Positions 8,331 to 16,759 of a DNA stretch of 64,000 nt are shown here, in pieces. The notes under the pieces were generated by a model. The model did not search any database. It was not told where the DNA came from and worked only from the letters and a program-made list of their open reading frames with translations. The stretch's first letter is position 1; the number at the start of each line of letters is the position of its first letter. The DNA lies in assembly GCF_002871945.2 (NCBI RefSeq), contig NZ_CP126963.1, positions 372,001 to 436,000 of the forward strand. The letters are read 5' to 3'. Position numbers and translations under genes: made by a program. This DNA is from Gleimia hominis. GTDB taxonomy: Bacteria; Actinomycetota; Actinomycetes; Actinomycetales; Actinomycetaceae.

Positions 8331-9644
8331 GTGATCTTTGACATCCTCATGGTGGTCTTAGGGGTAGTGTTGACCGCCGGGACCGCACTGTTCGTGGCCG
8401 CCGAGTTCTCTTACGTGGCGCTCGACCCCGCTTCGGTTGAAAAACACGCTAAGAATGGCGACCGGTCCGCCTCAAAAGTTGCGACTGCTATCAAATCTCT
8501 TTCCACCCAGCTTTCGGGTACGCAAGTGGGAATTACCCTCACCACTATTTTGCTGGGGTACACCACCCAGGTGTCACTGACCGCCCTGCTGATGCGTGGA
8601 CTGCATTCAATCGGACTGTCCGTCGCATTGGCCGGCGGAATCGGGGCGGTGGTCGCGATAATTATCGTCAACGCTTTCTCAATGTTGTTTGGTGAGCTGG
8701 TCCCCAAGAACCTGTCGTTAGCCGCTCCGCTGAAAGCCGCAGAGTTCGTAACTCCGTTCCAAACACTATTCACTAGAGTTTTCCACCCCCTCATCCGCGT
8801 GCTGAACGGTACGGCAAACGCGCTGCTGCGCCGGGTGGGAATAGAACCGATGGAAGAACTATCCTCGGCCCGCTCCGCATCCGAACTAACCGCATTAGTG
8901 CGTCACAGCGCAAGCGAAGGCACGCTCGACACAGGCACTGCCACACTGCTAGCCAAATCCCTGTCAATCGGGGAACTATCCGCAGAAGATGTGATGACGG
9001 ACCGGGGGCGTATGCAGTACCTGCGTGAATCCGACACTGCACAAACTGTAGTTGACCTCTCGCGCGTCACCGGGCACTCGCGGTTTCCCGTGGTCGGTGA
9101 CGATTCCGACGACATTGTCGGGTTTGTTTCGCTCCGACGCGCTGTTGCGGTGCCGTTTGAACGCCGGCCAGAAGTGTCCGTGCTGTCCTCATCCCTCATG
9201 TCCCCAGCGCCGCAGGTTCCCGAAACGCTGCCCCTGGCACCACTGCTGGTGCAACTGCGCGGCGAAGGGCTGCAAATCGCCGTGGTCGTAGACGAATACG
9301 GGGGCACCGCGGGGATCGTTACCCTCGAGGACGTAGTTGAAGAAATTGTGGGGGAAGTGGCGGACGAACACGATTCACGCCGCCACGGCATTCGCCGTAT
9401 GCGCTCGGGAGCCTGGCGGGTACCCGGAACGCTGCGCCCCGACGAGCTGCTGGAACGCACCCAAATTCAAGTTAGTGACGACGGTCCATTCGAAACACTC
9501 GCGGGCCTCGTGATGGACCGACTCGGACGCGTGGGGCAAGTGGGTGACGAAGTGGAAACCGATGGGGTGAAGCTTCGGGTGGTGCTGATGGACGGACGAC
9601 GAATCGAACAAATTGAGATCACGAAACCCCAGGAGGAGTCATGA
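8331..9644 (+). CDS. CNNM/CBS/CorC domain membrane protein (hemolysin C-like)
   Basis: 437 aa integral membrane protein of the CNNM (DUF21)-CBS family, often annotated as hemolysin or CorC-like; characterised members handle Mg/Co efflux. An N-terminal DUF21 membrane domain of about 180 residues (FDILMVVLGVVLTAGTALF..., and FGELVPKNLSL, a family hallmark) is followed by a CBS pair (about 215-330, including VVDEYGGTAGIVTLEDVVEEIVG) and a C-terminal CorC/HlyC domain (about 350-430). The GTG at 8331 lacks a good ribosome site; the ATG at 8349 is an alternative. Overlaps the next gene by four bases (ATGA), so the two are one operon. Confidence 0.9.
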   Translation: MIFDILMVVLGVVLTAGTALFVAAEFSYVALDPASVEKHAKNGDRSASKVATAIKSLSTQLSGTQVGITLTTILLGYTTQVSLTALLMRGLHSIGLSVALAGGIGAVVAIIIVNAFSMLFGELVPKNLSLAAPLKAAEFVTPFQTLFTRVFHPLIRVLNGTANALLRRVGIEPMEELSSARSASELTALVRHSASEGTLDTGTATLLAKSLSIGELSAEDVMTDRGRMQYLRESDTAQTVVDLSRVTGHSRFPVVGDDSDDIVGFVSLRRAVAVPFERRPEVSVLSSSLMSPAPQVPETLPLAPLLVQLRGEGLQIAVVVDEYGGTAGIVTLEDVVEEIVGEVADEHDSRRHGIRRMRSGAWRVPGTLRPDELLERTQIQVSDDGPFETLAGLVMDRLGRVGQVGDEVETDGVKLRVVLMDGRRIEQIEITKPQEES

Positions 9645-10714
9645 GCCTCCCGGTTGGACTCGCAGTGACCATAATTCTCCTGGCTTTAAACGCATTCTTC
9701 GTGGCTGGGGAATTTGCAGTAACCTCGTCGCGGCGCGCGCAGATAGAACCGTTGGCGCAAGAAGGACGACGGGGAGCGCAAACTGCGCTGTGGGCAATTG
9801 AGCACGTGTCCGTCATGCTTGCGATCTGCCAGTTGGGCATCACGGTGGCATCGACTTCGCTCGGGGCGGTGGCGGAACCCGCAATCGCTCACCTGGTGGA
9901 AGCTCCGCTGAAGCACGCGGGGCTGCCCGCTGCGAGCACTCACGTGGTGGGCTTTATCGGCGCGCTGCTGATCGTGTTGTATCTGCACGTTGTATTTGGC
10001 GAAATGGTACCGAAAAACGTGTCGGTCGCAATGCCGGGGCGAGCCCTGTTGTTCCTGGCTCCACCACTGGTGGCGTTCGGCAAACTGCTGCGCCCCGTGG
10101 TGACCAAAATGGATCAGTTAGCGAACTGGTTCGTGCGCCGCGTCGGGTTGGAACCAAAAGGGGAAGTGTCTGCCGCATTCACCGCGGACGAAGTGGCGTC
10201 GATCGTGGAACGCTCCCAACAAGAAGGCATGATTGATGACGACTCCGGGTTGCTCTCTGGCACCCTCAAGTTCTCGAACGAAACGGTTGGTTCCACCATG
10301 GTGCCTCTTGCAGATTTGGTGACCCTTCCGGTTGGGGTGACGCCCGAAATGGTGGAACGGGAAGTGGCGAAAACCGGGTACTCGCGGTACCCGATAGTGG
10401 ATGAGCATGGGGTGCCGGTGGGGTATATCCACGTGAAAGACGTGTTGTACGCAAATGAGCGGCGGCGGTTTGACCCGGTCGACACCTGGCGGGTGCGGGA
10501 TCTGGTGAACCTGGATTCGAACATGGAAGTGGAAGAAGCACTGCGGGAAATGCAACGTTCTGGCACGCACTTAGCGGAAGTTACGCAGGCGGGTGTGGTG
10601 AAAGGCGTTATTTTTTTGGAGGATATTTTGGAGGAGCTGGTCGGTGAGGTACGTGACGCTCTCCAGCGTTGGCAACTGCCCAGCGCGGGTGATGATGCGG
10701 GGCGGTTACGTTGA
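9641..10714 (+). CDS. CNNM/CBS domain membrane protein, second copy
   Basis: 357 aa paralogue of the preceding gene: DUF21 membrane domain (LPVGLAVTIILLALNAFFVAGEF..., VFGEMVPKNVSVAMP) and a CBS pair (about 200-330, ending FLEDILEELVGEV). It lacks the C-terminal CorC/HlyC domain of its partner and stops shortly after the second CBS motif. AGGAGGAGTC directly precedes the ATG, which overlaps the upstream stop. A full-length plus short CNNM pair is a common actinobacterial arrangement and may form a heteromer; that is inference. Confidence 0.9.
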   Translation: MSLPVGLAVTIILLALNAFFVAGEFAVTSSRRAQIEPLAQEGRRGAQTALWAIEHVSVMLAICQLGITVASTSLGAVAEPAIAHLVEAPLKHAGLPAASTHVVGFIGALLIVLYLHVVFGEMVPKNVSVAMPGRALLFLAPPLVAFGKLLRPVVTKMDQLANWFVRRVGLEPKGEVSAAFTADEVASIVERSQQEGMIDDDSGLLSGTLKFSNETVGSTMVPLADLVTLPVGVTPEMVEREVAKTGYSRYPIVDEHGVPVGYIHVKDVLYANERRRFDPVDTWRVRDLVNLDSNMEVEEALREMQRSGTHLAEVTQAGVVKGVIFLEDILEELVGEVRDALQRWQLPSAGDDAGRLR

Positions 10715-10793
10715 GCCGGTGAGGTTTTACACAGGACGCGAGAACTGTAGAAAACTTCATCATTTCGTTATAGATTTGTAACAGTCTTTAGGG

Positions 10794-10816
10794 CTTCCAC
10801 CTTTGTTTCGTGGAAG
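10794..10816 (+). terminator. Hairpin between the CNNM gene and the M23 peptidase gene
   Basis: Seven-bp arms CTTCCAC (10794-10800) and GTGGAAG (10810-10816) around a nine-base loop rich in T. It sits about 80 bp after the CNNM stop and about 50 bp before the peptidase start. No T-run follows on the plus strand, so it could be a weak terminator or a leader hairpin. Confidence 0.4.
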
Positions 10817-10864
10817 TTCGGGTAATTATTGGTCCAATCTGACGCAACTGAAGGAACTGAACTG

Positions 10865-11701
10865 TTGAACTCCACGTCTACGCAGTGCCCGTTGCCCACC
10901 AGGGCTCAGCGACGCAAACAACGCAAACGCGAACAGTGCTCAAAGCAGTGTTCGCATGCCAACCGGATTGTGCGCGCTGGAGCTGTGACGGTGCTGGCTG
11001 CGGCGACGGTGGCGATTCCGGTGTCCGGGTTCGTGGGGCCAAACAGTTCTATCACACTGCCGTCTAAACAGTTCGCGGTGGCAGCAGCGGGTGATTCGTG
11101 GGCGGGGCAACCGGATTCGACGGTTGAGCAAGCCGATGACCTGCATCGCAGTGAAACCGCGTCTTCGCGCGCGCGAGTGCGCACCCCGCTGCAAGTTTCG
11201 CAGTGCATGAAGTTGGATTCGGCTAATGGGGATCGTCCGGTTACGCAAACTGCCGAACTGATTTGGCCCCTTGCCCAAGGCTCATTCAACTTCGCGTCAC
11301 CGTTCGGCATGCGGTTCCACCCGGTGTTGGGGATTTCCCGGCTGCATGCGGGGGCGGACTTAGCGGCCCCGGCGGGCACCCCGATTTTCGCCGTAGCTGA
11401 CGGCGTGGTGGTGGATTCCCAGCCGATGGAAGGCGCGGGATACTGGGTGCGGATCAAACACGAGTCCACCGATGGGGGCGTGTACTACTCCGGGTACGCA
11501 CACATGTTCCCCACCGACGTGAAGGTTCAAAAGGGAGATTCCGTGAAAGTTGGCCAAGAGATCGCGCTCGTTGGAAATAACGGGATGTCCACCGGTCCGC
11601 ATCTTCACTTTGAGATCCACGACAGTGCTGACACTCCGATTGATCCGGTGGATTGGCTGAAAGAGCAGCAGGCCACGTACGCGGGAGAGGACTGCAAGTA
11701 A
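10865..11701 (+). CDS. M23 family metallopeptidase, membrane-anchored or secreted
   Basis: 278 aa cell-wall endopeptidase of the LytM/M23 family. A basic cytoplasmic N-terminus (QRRKQRKREQ) precedes one hydrophobic segment (RAGAVTVLAAATVAIPVSGF), a low-complexity linker and the C-terminal peptidase domain. The zinc site is intact: FHPVLGISRLHAGADL supplies His and HxGxD, and GPHLHFEIH supplies the HxH ligand. I chose TTG 10865 because AAGGA precedes it by nine bases; the in-frame TTG at 10829 has no ribosome site. Its TAA stop overlaps the next ATG by one base, coupling it to the phosphodiesterase gene. Confidence 0.87.
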   Translation: MNSTSTQCPLPTRAQRRKQRKREQCSKQCSHANRIVRAGAVTVLAAATVAIPVSGFVGPNSSITLPSKQFAVAAAGDSWAGQPDSTVEQADDLHRSETASSRARVRTPLQVSQCMKLDSANGDRPVTQTAELIWPLAQGSFNFASPFGMRFHPVLGISRLHAGADLAAPAGTPIFAVADGVVVDSQPMEGAGYWVRIKHESTDGGVYYSGYAHMFPTDVKVQKGDSVKVGQEIALVGNNGMSTGPHLHFEIHDSADTPIDPVDWLKEQQATYAGEDCK

Positions 11702-11760
11702 TGGCGTTCAAGGATGCTGGCGACAAAGTGATGGCGTTTAAAGACGCTGGTAATAATATG
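11701..11760 (+). repeat. 30 bp tandem duplication containing the gdpD start codon
   Basis: Unit 1 (11701-11730) and unit 2 (11731-11760) both begin ATGGCGTT and encode MAFKDAGDKV and MAFKDAGNNM. The heptapeptide MAFKDAG is identical although four third-codon positions differ, so the copies have diverged mostly synonymously. Confidence 0.85.
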
Positions 11761-12558
11761 TACGCGCGCCACCATGAACCCATTATTATTGCCCACCGCG
11801 GTGGCGGTTTTGCCCCAGAGAACTCTTGGACCGCGTTTTCGCGCGCCATTGACGACGGGTTTTCCTATATTGAGACCGATGCGCATGTGACAGCCGATGG
11901 GCGCGTCGTGCTCATTCACGATCCGTTTGTAGGTAGGGTCACCACGGGCGCGGGGCTAGTTAAGGATTTCACGCATGAGGCACTGCGCAAACTCAAGCTC
12001 ACGGGTGAGCCCGGTTGTGGGGTACGCCCATGCGAGCGCCCGATTCCACTGTTAGAAGAGGTGCTGGAGGCGTTTCCGCACGCCCGGTTCAACGTTGATG
12101 CGAAGGAACCGCAGGTGGTGGAGCCGCTGGCTCGTATCGCTCGGAAGTACCCGCAGCAGCTGTGTTTAGCCTCGTTTGAGGTTTCGACGCTGCGGAGGTT
12201 ACGCAAGGCGGTTGGCTCTGCCGGGGTCGTTACTTCCCTTGCCAGCATGGAGGTTGCGCAGCTGGTGCTCGCCGCTCAGCTGACGGTGCCTCCCAGCTGG
12301 CTGTCCGTACCCGCGCCGACAGATGGTGTGGTGGCCGTTCAAGTTCCATTGTCGTACCGGGGAGTGCCGGTGGTGACCCCGCGGTTCGTGGCGTCTGCGC
12401 ACAAGCACGGACTGGCGGTCCACGTATGGACCCTCAATAGTGTGCCGGAAATCCACAAGGCCTTAACGCTTGGCGTCGATGGAATTGTTACTGATAAACC
12501 GCGTTTGGCACGCACGGTTTTGCGGCATTTTCAGGCGCAACCCGGGTCGCATTTTTAA
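11701..12558 (+). CDS. Glycerophosphodiester phosphodiesterase
   Basis: 285 aa GDPD-family enzyme releasing glycerol-3-phosphate from phospholipid headgroups. Motifs: AHRGGGFAPENS (catalytic His and metal-site region), ETDAHVTADGRVVLIHDP (Glu/Asp metal ligands and second His), FNVDAKEP, and HVWTLNS near the C-terminus. No signal peptide, so cytoplasmic. The ATG at 11701 follows GGGAGAGGA and overlaps the M23 stop (TAATG). The first 20 residues are a tandem decapeptide duplication (MAFKDAGDKV / MAFKDAGNNM) absent from the conserved domain, so later ATGs at 11731 or 11758 are conceivable starts, although neither has a ribosome site. Confidence 0.9.
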   Translation: MAFKDAGDKVMAFKDAGNNMYARHHEPIIIAHRGGGFAPENSWTAFSRAIDDGFSYIETDAHVTADGRVVLIHDPFVGRVTTGAGLVKDFTHEALRKLKLTGEPGCGVRPCERPIPLLEEVLEAFPHARFNVDAKEPQVVEPLARIARKYPQQLCLASFEVSTLRRLRKAVGSAGVVTSLASMEVAQLVLAAQLTVPPSWLSVPAPTDGVVAVQVPLSYRGVPVVTPRFVASAHKHGLAVHVWTLNSVPEIHKALTLGVDGIVTDKPRLARTVLRHFQAQPGSHF

Positions 12559-12576
12559 CCCGAGCCCTCACGCTGG

Positions 12577-12582
12577 TACACT
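12577..12582 (+). promoter_or_regulatory. Candidate -10 of the tRNA-Arg promoter
   Basis: TACACT ends 11 bases before the mature tRNA 5' end, matching the actinobacterial TAnnnT consensus and predicting a start near 12589. The -35 region overlaps the gdpD stop and is weak. Confidence 0.45.
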
Positions 12583-12593
12583 AGCGTAGGTCC

Positions 12594-12666
12594 GCCCCGA
12601 TAGCTCAGCGGATAGAGCGTCTGCCTCCGGAGCAGAAGGTCGCAGGTTCGAGTCCTGTTCGGGGCG
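12594..12666 (+). tRNA. tRNA-Arg (anticodon CCG)
   Basis: 73 nt cloverleaf: acceptor arms GCCCCGA / TCGGGGC, D arm with AGCTCAGCGGATAGAGC, anticodon stem TCTGC/GCAGA enclosing CTCCGGA (anticodon CCG, decoding CGG), and T arm GCAGGTTCGAGTCCTGT. CCA is not encoded. A short T-run follows. Confidence 0.96.
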
Positions 12667-12813
12667 CTTTTTCATACCCATTTGCGGGTGGAACGCCGTG
12701 CGCGTGTCTCAGAAGTTGAGCGTTGAAAAAGCGCTGCCTGGGCCCTGTTAGGCTGAATAACACCAGCGGTTTGCTGGGGGTAAGTAAACTCATCGTTTAG
12801 TTAAGGAAATCCG

Positions 12814-13623
12814 ATGAACAAAAAGATTCTGGCCGTGCTGTCCAGCGTTCTAGTCATCTTCGGTTTGGTTGCGTGCTCCAACGGTAACCATGCCCAGAAC
12901 TCGAACTCGGACGAGCATCGCCATCATGAATCTACGTTCACAGTCGGATTCGACGCTAGCTTCCCTCCTTATGGTTTCAAGCAAGATGGTGAATACGTAG
13001 GTTTCGACCTGGATCTAGCGCAAGAAGTAGCTAAACGGCAAGGTTGGGATCTGGTGAAACAACCGATCGATTGGGACTCTAAAGATGCGGAACTGAACGC
13101 GGGAACCGTCGATTGCCTGTGGAATGGGTTCACAATGACGGGGCGTGAAGACAAGTACACGTTCTCAAAACCGTACGTGAACAACTCGATCGTGGTGGTG
13201 GTTAAGGCAGACTCGAAGATCCAAAAAGCCGAGCAGCTCGCCGGTAAGAACGTGATCGTGCAGGCGGATTCGTCTGGTTTAGCCGCATTGAAATCCGATG
13301 CTAATAAGAGCCTGGTTACAAAGTTCGGCAACCTTACGGAGGTACCTGAGTACGATTCCGCCTTCATGACCCTCCAATCTGGTGCGGCGGATGCCGTCGT
13401 GGTGGACCAGCCGGTTGCGAGTTTCCAGTTGAACTCCCGCGGGGCAGATAAGTTCCGGGTGCTTGAAGACCCGATCCAGGTGGAGGAATACGGGATTGGC
13501 TTCAAAAAAGGCAACACGCAGTTGCGCGACAAAGTGCAGCAGTCCCTCGACGAAATGAAAAAAGACGGAACCTTCTTGAAACTCGCGAAAAAGTACGAGA
13601 TTGAAGATTCCGTAATCGAATAA
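12814..13623 (+). CDS. Amino acid ABC transporter substrate-binding lipoprotein
   Basis: 269 aa family-3 solute-binding protein for a polar amino acid. The signal peptide ends in a lipobox (GLVACS, lipidated Cys21), followed by a His/Asn/Asp-rich linker (SDEHRHHES). The mature domain starts FTVGFDASFPPYGFKQDGEYVGFDLDLAQEVAKR, the usual fold entry, and has GTVDCLWNGFTMTGREDKYTFSKPY. It opens a three-gene transporter (binding protein, permease, ATPase). AAGGA lies seven bases before the ATG. The exact amino acid cannot be told from sequence. Confidence 0.9.
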   Translation: MNKKILAVLSSVLVIFGLVACSNGNHAQNSNSDEHRHHESTFTVGFDASFPPYGFKQDGEYVGFDLDLAQEVAKRQGWDLVKQPIDWDSKDAELNAGTVDCLWNGFTMTGREDKYTFSKPYVNNSIVVVVKADSKIQKAEQLAGKNVIVQADSSGLAALKSDANKSLVTKFGNLTEVPEYDSAFMTLQSGAADAVVVDQPVASFQLNSRGADKFRVLEDPIQVEEYGIGFKKGNTQLRDKVQQSLDEMKKDGTFLKLAKKYEIEDSVIE

Positions 13624-13629
13624 CCGCAG

Positions 13630-13679
13630 TTTGCGGGTGCCAGATCCTCGTTTTGGCGCGTTTCCTCGGCACCCGCAAA
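13630..13679 (+). terminator. Long hairpin between binding-protein and permease genes
   Basis: Perfect 12 bp arms TTTGCGGGTGCC (13630-13641) and GGCACCCGCAAA (13668-13679) with a 26-base loop, starting six bases after the binding-protein stop. Such intercistronic hairpins often stabilise the upstream mRNA or partially terminate, giving more binding protein than permease; that role is inferred. Confidence 0.6.
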
Positions 13680-13737
13680 ACCGGGCTCACCAGTTCTAAA
13701 CCATCTTGCACGCTGAGAGTATTAGCGAGAAACCATT

Positions 13738-14388
13738 ATGCTTGAAGAAATTATTACTCAACTAGCTGGCGGTCTAGTAAATACCGTCATCGTATTCACC
13801 CTCACCCTCGTGTTTTCCATGCCCCTTGCCCTCGTCGTGTACCTGGGGCGAATCAGCAGGTTCTTTCCGCTGCGCGCACTCGTGCAGCTATACATATCTG
13901 TGATGCGTGGAACGCCGCTTATTTTGCAGGTGATGGTCGTTTATTTCGGCCCCTACTACCTGCTGGGAATTGAAATCAGCCCCCAGTACCGGTTCTACGC
14001 CGTCGTAATCGCGTTCACTGTGAACTACGCAGCGTATTTCGCGGAAATCTACCGAGGTGGGTTTCAATCCATTCCTCGAGGACAGCGGGAAGCTGCATTC
14101 GTATTGGGGTACTCACGCCGCCGCACGTTTTTGACGATTGAGCTGCCCCAAATGTTTAGGCGGGTGCTACCGTCGATCACGAACGAGGTGATTACGCTGG
14201 TGAAAGACACCTCATTGGCGTTCGCGATTGCTTACGCAGAGATGTTCACGGTTGCAAAGCAGCTGTCGGCCGCATCTGCATCCATGACACCATTCATTGT
14301 GGCGGGCGTGTTCTACTACGTTTTCAACCTCATCGTGTCAGTCGTTATGGAACGCATTGAAAAACGCATGGGCGTTTACGCGATTTAA
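13738..14388 (+). CDS. Amino acid ABC transporter permease
   Basis: 216 aa HisM/GlnP-type inner-membrane permease. About five hydrophobic segments are visible, with the polar amino acid permease pattern MRGTPLILQVMVVYF and an EAA loop QREAAFVLGYSRRRTFLTI that contacts the ATPase. It lies between the binding protein and ATPase genes on the same strand; the ATPase follows after a few bases. ATG start at 13738. Confidence 0.92.
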   Translation: MLEEIITQLAGGLVNTVIVFTLTLVFSMPLALVVYLGRISRFFPLRALVQLYISVMRGTPLILQVMVVYFGPYYLLGIEISPQYRFYAVVIAFTVNYAAYFAEIYRGGFQSIPRGQREAAFVLGYSRRRTFLTIELPQMFRRVLPSITNEVITLVKDTSLAFAIAYAEMFTVAKQLSAASASMTPFIVAGVFYYVFNLIVSVVMERIEKRMGVYAI

Positions 14389-14399
14389 GGAGCTTGAGA

Positions 14400-15161
14400 A
14401 TGAACGCGTTACAGATTTGCGATATGGAAAAATCCTTCGGAACCAACCGGGTCCTCAAAGGCGTGTCTTTAACGGTTGAAGAAGGGGAGGTAGTGGCGAT
14501 CCTCGGTCCGTCTGGCTCCGGTAAGTCCACGTTGCTGCGCTGCGCCACATTCTTGGAGCAGATGGACAGTGGGCAGATTTGGTATTCGGGGCAGCTGGCG
14601 TTAGAAAAACGCGCGGGCAAGAAAACGAGCGGGGCGGATGAGCACCGGTTCCGCCACGATTTCGGCTTGGTGTTCCAAAACTTCAACCTGTTTCCGCACT
14701 GGAGTGTGCTGCGCAACCTCATGGATTCACCATTAAAAGTACAAAAACGCGATCGGGCACAAGTGCGAGCTCAGTGCCTGGAACTATTAGACCGGATGGG
14801 CCTGGCGGATAAGGCGCAAGCGTACCCGGGGGAGTTGTCGGGCGGGCAACAGCAGCGCGTGGCGATTGCGCGGGCACTGGCGAGGAACCCGCGGATCTTG
14901 TTTTTTGACGAACCCACCTCCGCACTGGATCCGGAGCTGACCGGGGAGATTTTGCAGATTATTCGCGCTCTAGCGCACGAGGACATGACGATGGTGATCG
15001 TCACGCACGAAATGGATTTCGCAGCAGAAGTGGCGGATCGGGCAGTATTTATTGACGACGGAGTAGTGCTGGAATCTGGACATGCGCGCGAGCTGATCCG
15101 CAACCCGCAGCAGGATCGCACTCGGCGGTTCCTCAAGAAACTGCGCGGTCAAACAGCGTAA
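14400..15161 (+). CDS. Amino acid ABC transporter ATP-binding protein
   Basis: 253 aa GlnQ/HisP-type ATPase. Walker A GPSGSGKST, Q-loop VFQNFNLFPHWSVL, signature LSGGQQQRVAIARAL, Walker B ILFFDEPTSALDP and switch VTHEM are all present. I start at ATG 14400 (MNALQICDMEK), seven bases after AAGGAG; an upstream in-frame TTG at 14394 lies too close to that site. Powers the permease encoded just upstream. Confidence 0.94.
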   Translation: MNALQICDMEKSFGTNRVLKGVSLTVEEGEVVAILGPSGSGKSTLLRCATFLEQMDSGQIWYSGQLALEKRAGKKTSGADEHRFRHDFGLVFQNFNLFPHWSVLRNLMDSPLKVQKRDRAQVRAQCLELLDRMGLADKAQAYPGELSGGQQQRVAIARALARNPRILFFDEPTSALDPELTGEILQIIRALAHEDMTMVIVTHEMDFAAEVADRAVFIDDGVVLESGHARELIRNPQQDRTRRFLKKLRGQTA

Positions 15162-15184
15162 GTAAAGTTCGATATTATGGCTTC

Positions 15185-16174
15185 ATGACTATGAGGTATA
15201 ACACCGTAGGTTATTCGGGTTTGCAAGTGTCCGCCGTGGGGATTGGTGGCAATAATTTTGGTCGCGCCCACACGCGTACCGAGAGCCCGGAAGGCACCCT
15301 CGAGGTAGTGCGGACGGCACTGGAATCGGGAATCAACCTGTTTGACTTGGCGGACTGCTACGGGCGCGAACCCGGGCTCTCTGAAACCCTGTTCGGGAAG
15401 GCGTTGAACCAGCTCGGCACCCTGGGGGAGAACGCGGTTGTCGTCACGAAGTTCGGGATGGACATGCGCGGCGTTAACGGCCCTGAACACGGGGCGCGGG
15501 GCTCACGCCGATACATGATGCGCGCGCTCGACGCCTCCCTCAAACGGCTCGGACGCGACCACGTCGACCTGTACCTGTACCACACGCCCGACGGGATTAC
15601 CCCACCGGAAGAAACGCTAGCAGCCATGTCGGATGCGGTGCGGGCCGGTAAGGTCCGCTACATCGGTACCTCAAACCACGCGGGCTGGCAGTTAGCGGAC
15701 CTGGCGCACCTCGCGGACGAGCCGGGCATGGTGGCGCCCATCGCTACGGAATCGCACTACAACCTCCTCGACCGGCGGGCAGAACTGGAAGTTATTCCCG
15801 CGGCACAGCGTTTTGGTTTGGGAACGCTACCGTACTTCCCGCTTGCAAATGGGTTACTGACCGGTAAGTACCGCCACGGTAAAGCCCCCGATGGGACTCG
15901 GGTGGCGCATTCGAAACCGCAGCTGCTTGAGTCAACGGATTGGCAGCAGATTGACGCGTTCATTGAGTTCGCGCACGAGCGGGAGCTTTCCCCGCTGCAG
16001 GTCGCTCTCTCGTGGCTCGCGACCCGCCCGACGGTGCCGTCCGTAATCGCTGGTGCCACTACACCCGAGCAAGTGCGGCAGAACGCGCAAGCAGCCGACT
16101 GGGTGCCGCAGCCCGAAGACGAAGCCGCGTTAGAGCAAATTTTCCCCGCCCCAGACCGCATCGCCCTGTTTTAG
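15185..16174 (+). CDS. Aldo/keto reductase
   Basis: 329 aa NADPH-dependent oxidoreductase of the AKR superfamily, closest in pattern to the Kv-beta/YghZ-like group. The catalytic tetrad is visible: Asp and Tyr in NLFDLADCYG, Lys in VVVTKFGM, and His in DLYLYHTPDG. The C-terminal nucleotide-binding part has SVIAGATTPEQVRQN. The substrate is unknown. It follows the ABC ATPase by 23 bp and could be read from the same transcript. The ATG has only a weak ribosome site. Confidence 0.9.
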   Translation: MTMRYNTVGYSGLQVSAVGIGGNNFGRAHTRTESPEGTLEVVRTALESGINLFDLADCYGREPGLSETLFGKALNQLGTLGENAVVVTKFGMDMRGVNGPEHGARGSRRYMMRALDASLKRLGRDHVDLYLYHTPDGITPPEETLAAMSDAVRAGKVRYIGTSNHAGWQLADLAHLADEPGMVAPIATESHYNLLDRRAELEVIPAAQRFGLGTLPYFPLANGLLTGKYRHGKAPDGTRVAHSKPQLLESTDWQQIDAFIEFAHERELSPLQVALSWLATRPTVPSVIAGATTPEQVRQNAQAADWVPQPEDEAALEQIFPAPDRIALF

Positions 16175-16213
16175 GGCCGCCATAACCTGTTTAAACCGTT
16201 TAGAAAGGACACC

Positions 16214-16663
16214 ATGAGGGTACATATTGCAGCTGATCACGCGGGTTTTGAATTGCGTGAGGCACTAATCAAACACCTGGGTGAGGAAAACTATGAAGTG
16301 GTTGACCATGGGGCGAAAGAATACGACAAGCTCGATGCCTACCCACCAATGTGCATTGCTTGCGGTAAAGCGGTGGCTGGTGAACCCGATTCGCTGGGTA
16401 TCGTGATCGGCGGGTCCGGTAACGGCGAGCAGATGGCCGCGAACCTCGTGAACGGGGTGCGGGCCGCGCTCGTGTGGAACGAATCCACCGCGGCTCTTGC
16501 GCGCGAGCACAATAACGCGAACATTATTTCGATCGGGGCGCGTCAGCACTCGGTCGAGGAAGCGATAAGACTCGTGGACGTGTTCCTAACCACCCCGTTT
16601 TCGAATGAGGCGCGCCACCAGGAACGCATTGACATGATGAGTGAATACGAACGTCAGCGGTGA
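16214..16663 (+). CDS. rpiB: Ribose-5-phosphate isomerase B
   Basis: 149 aa RpiB/LacAB-type isomerase interconverting ribose-5-phosphate and ribulose-5-phosphate. AADHAGFELREAL holds the phosphate/substrate His region, and VIGGSGNGEQMAANLVNGVRAAL the anion-hole loop. The GSGNGEQ version, without the active-site Cys of the E. coli type, is the actinobacterial form that uses Glu. AGAAAGGACACC precedes the ATG. A strong terminator follows. Confidence 0.95.
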   Translation: MRVHIAADHAGFELREALIKHLGEENYEVVDHGAKEYDKLDAYPPMCIACGKAVAGEPDSLGIVIGGSGNGEQMAANLVNGVRAALVWNESTAALAREHNNANIISIGARQHSVEEAIRLVDVFLTTPFSNEARHQERIDMMSEYERQR

Positions 16664-16684
16664 GGATCGCCTGCAAGCACTGAT

Positions 16685-16721
16685 TACGGCCCGTGAAACA
16701 TGAGAGGACTCACGGGCCGTA
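16685..16721 (+). terminator. Terminator hairpin after rpiB
   Basis: Perfect 12 bp arms TACGGCCCGTGA (16685-16696) and TCACGGGCCGTA (16710-16721), 13-base loop, starting 22 bases after the rpiB stop. No clear T-tract. Its position argues against any argS start upstream of 16760. Confidence 0.75.
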
Positions 16722-16759
16722 AATACCCTTCAGCACTGCTAAACCGTAGTATTGAAGTT

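Noticed and set aside
16700..16759. Longer argS N-terminus
   Set aside because: It would start inside the perfect terminator hairpin after rpiB and adds residues absent from ArgRS homologues.
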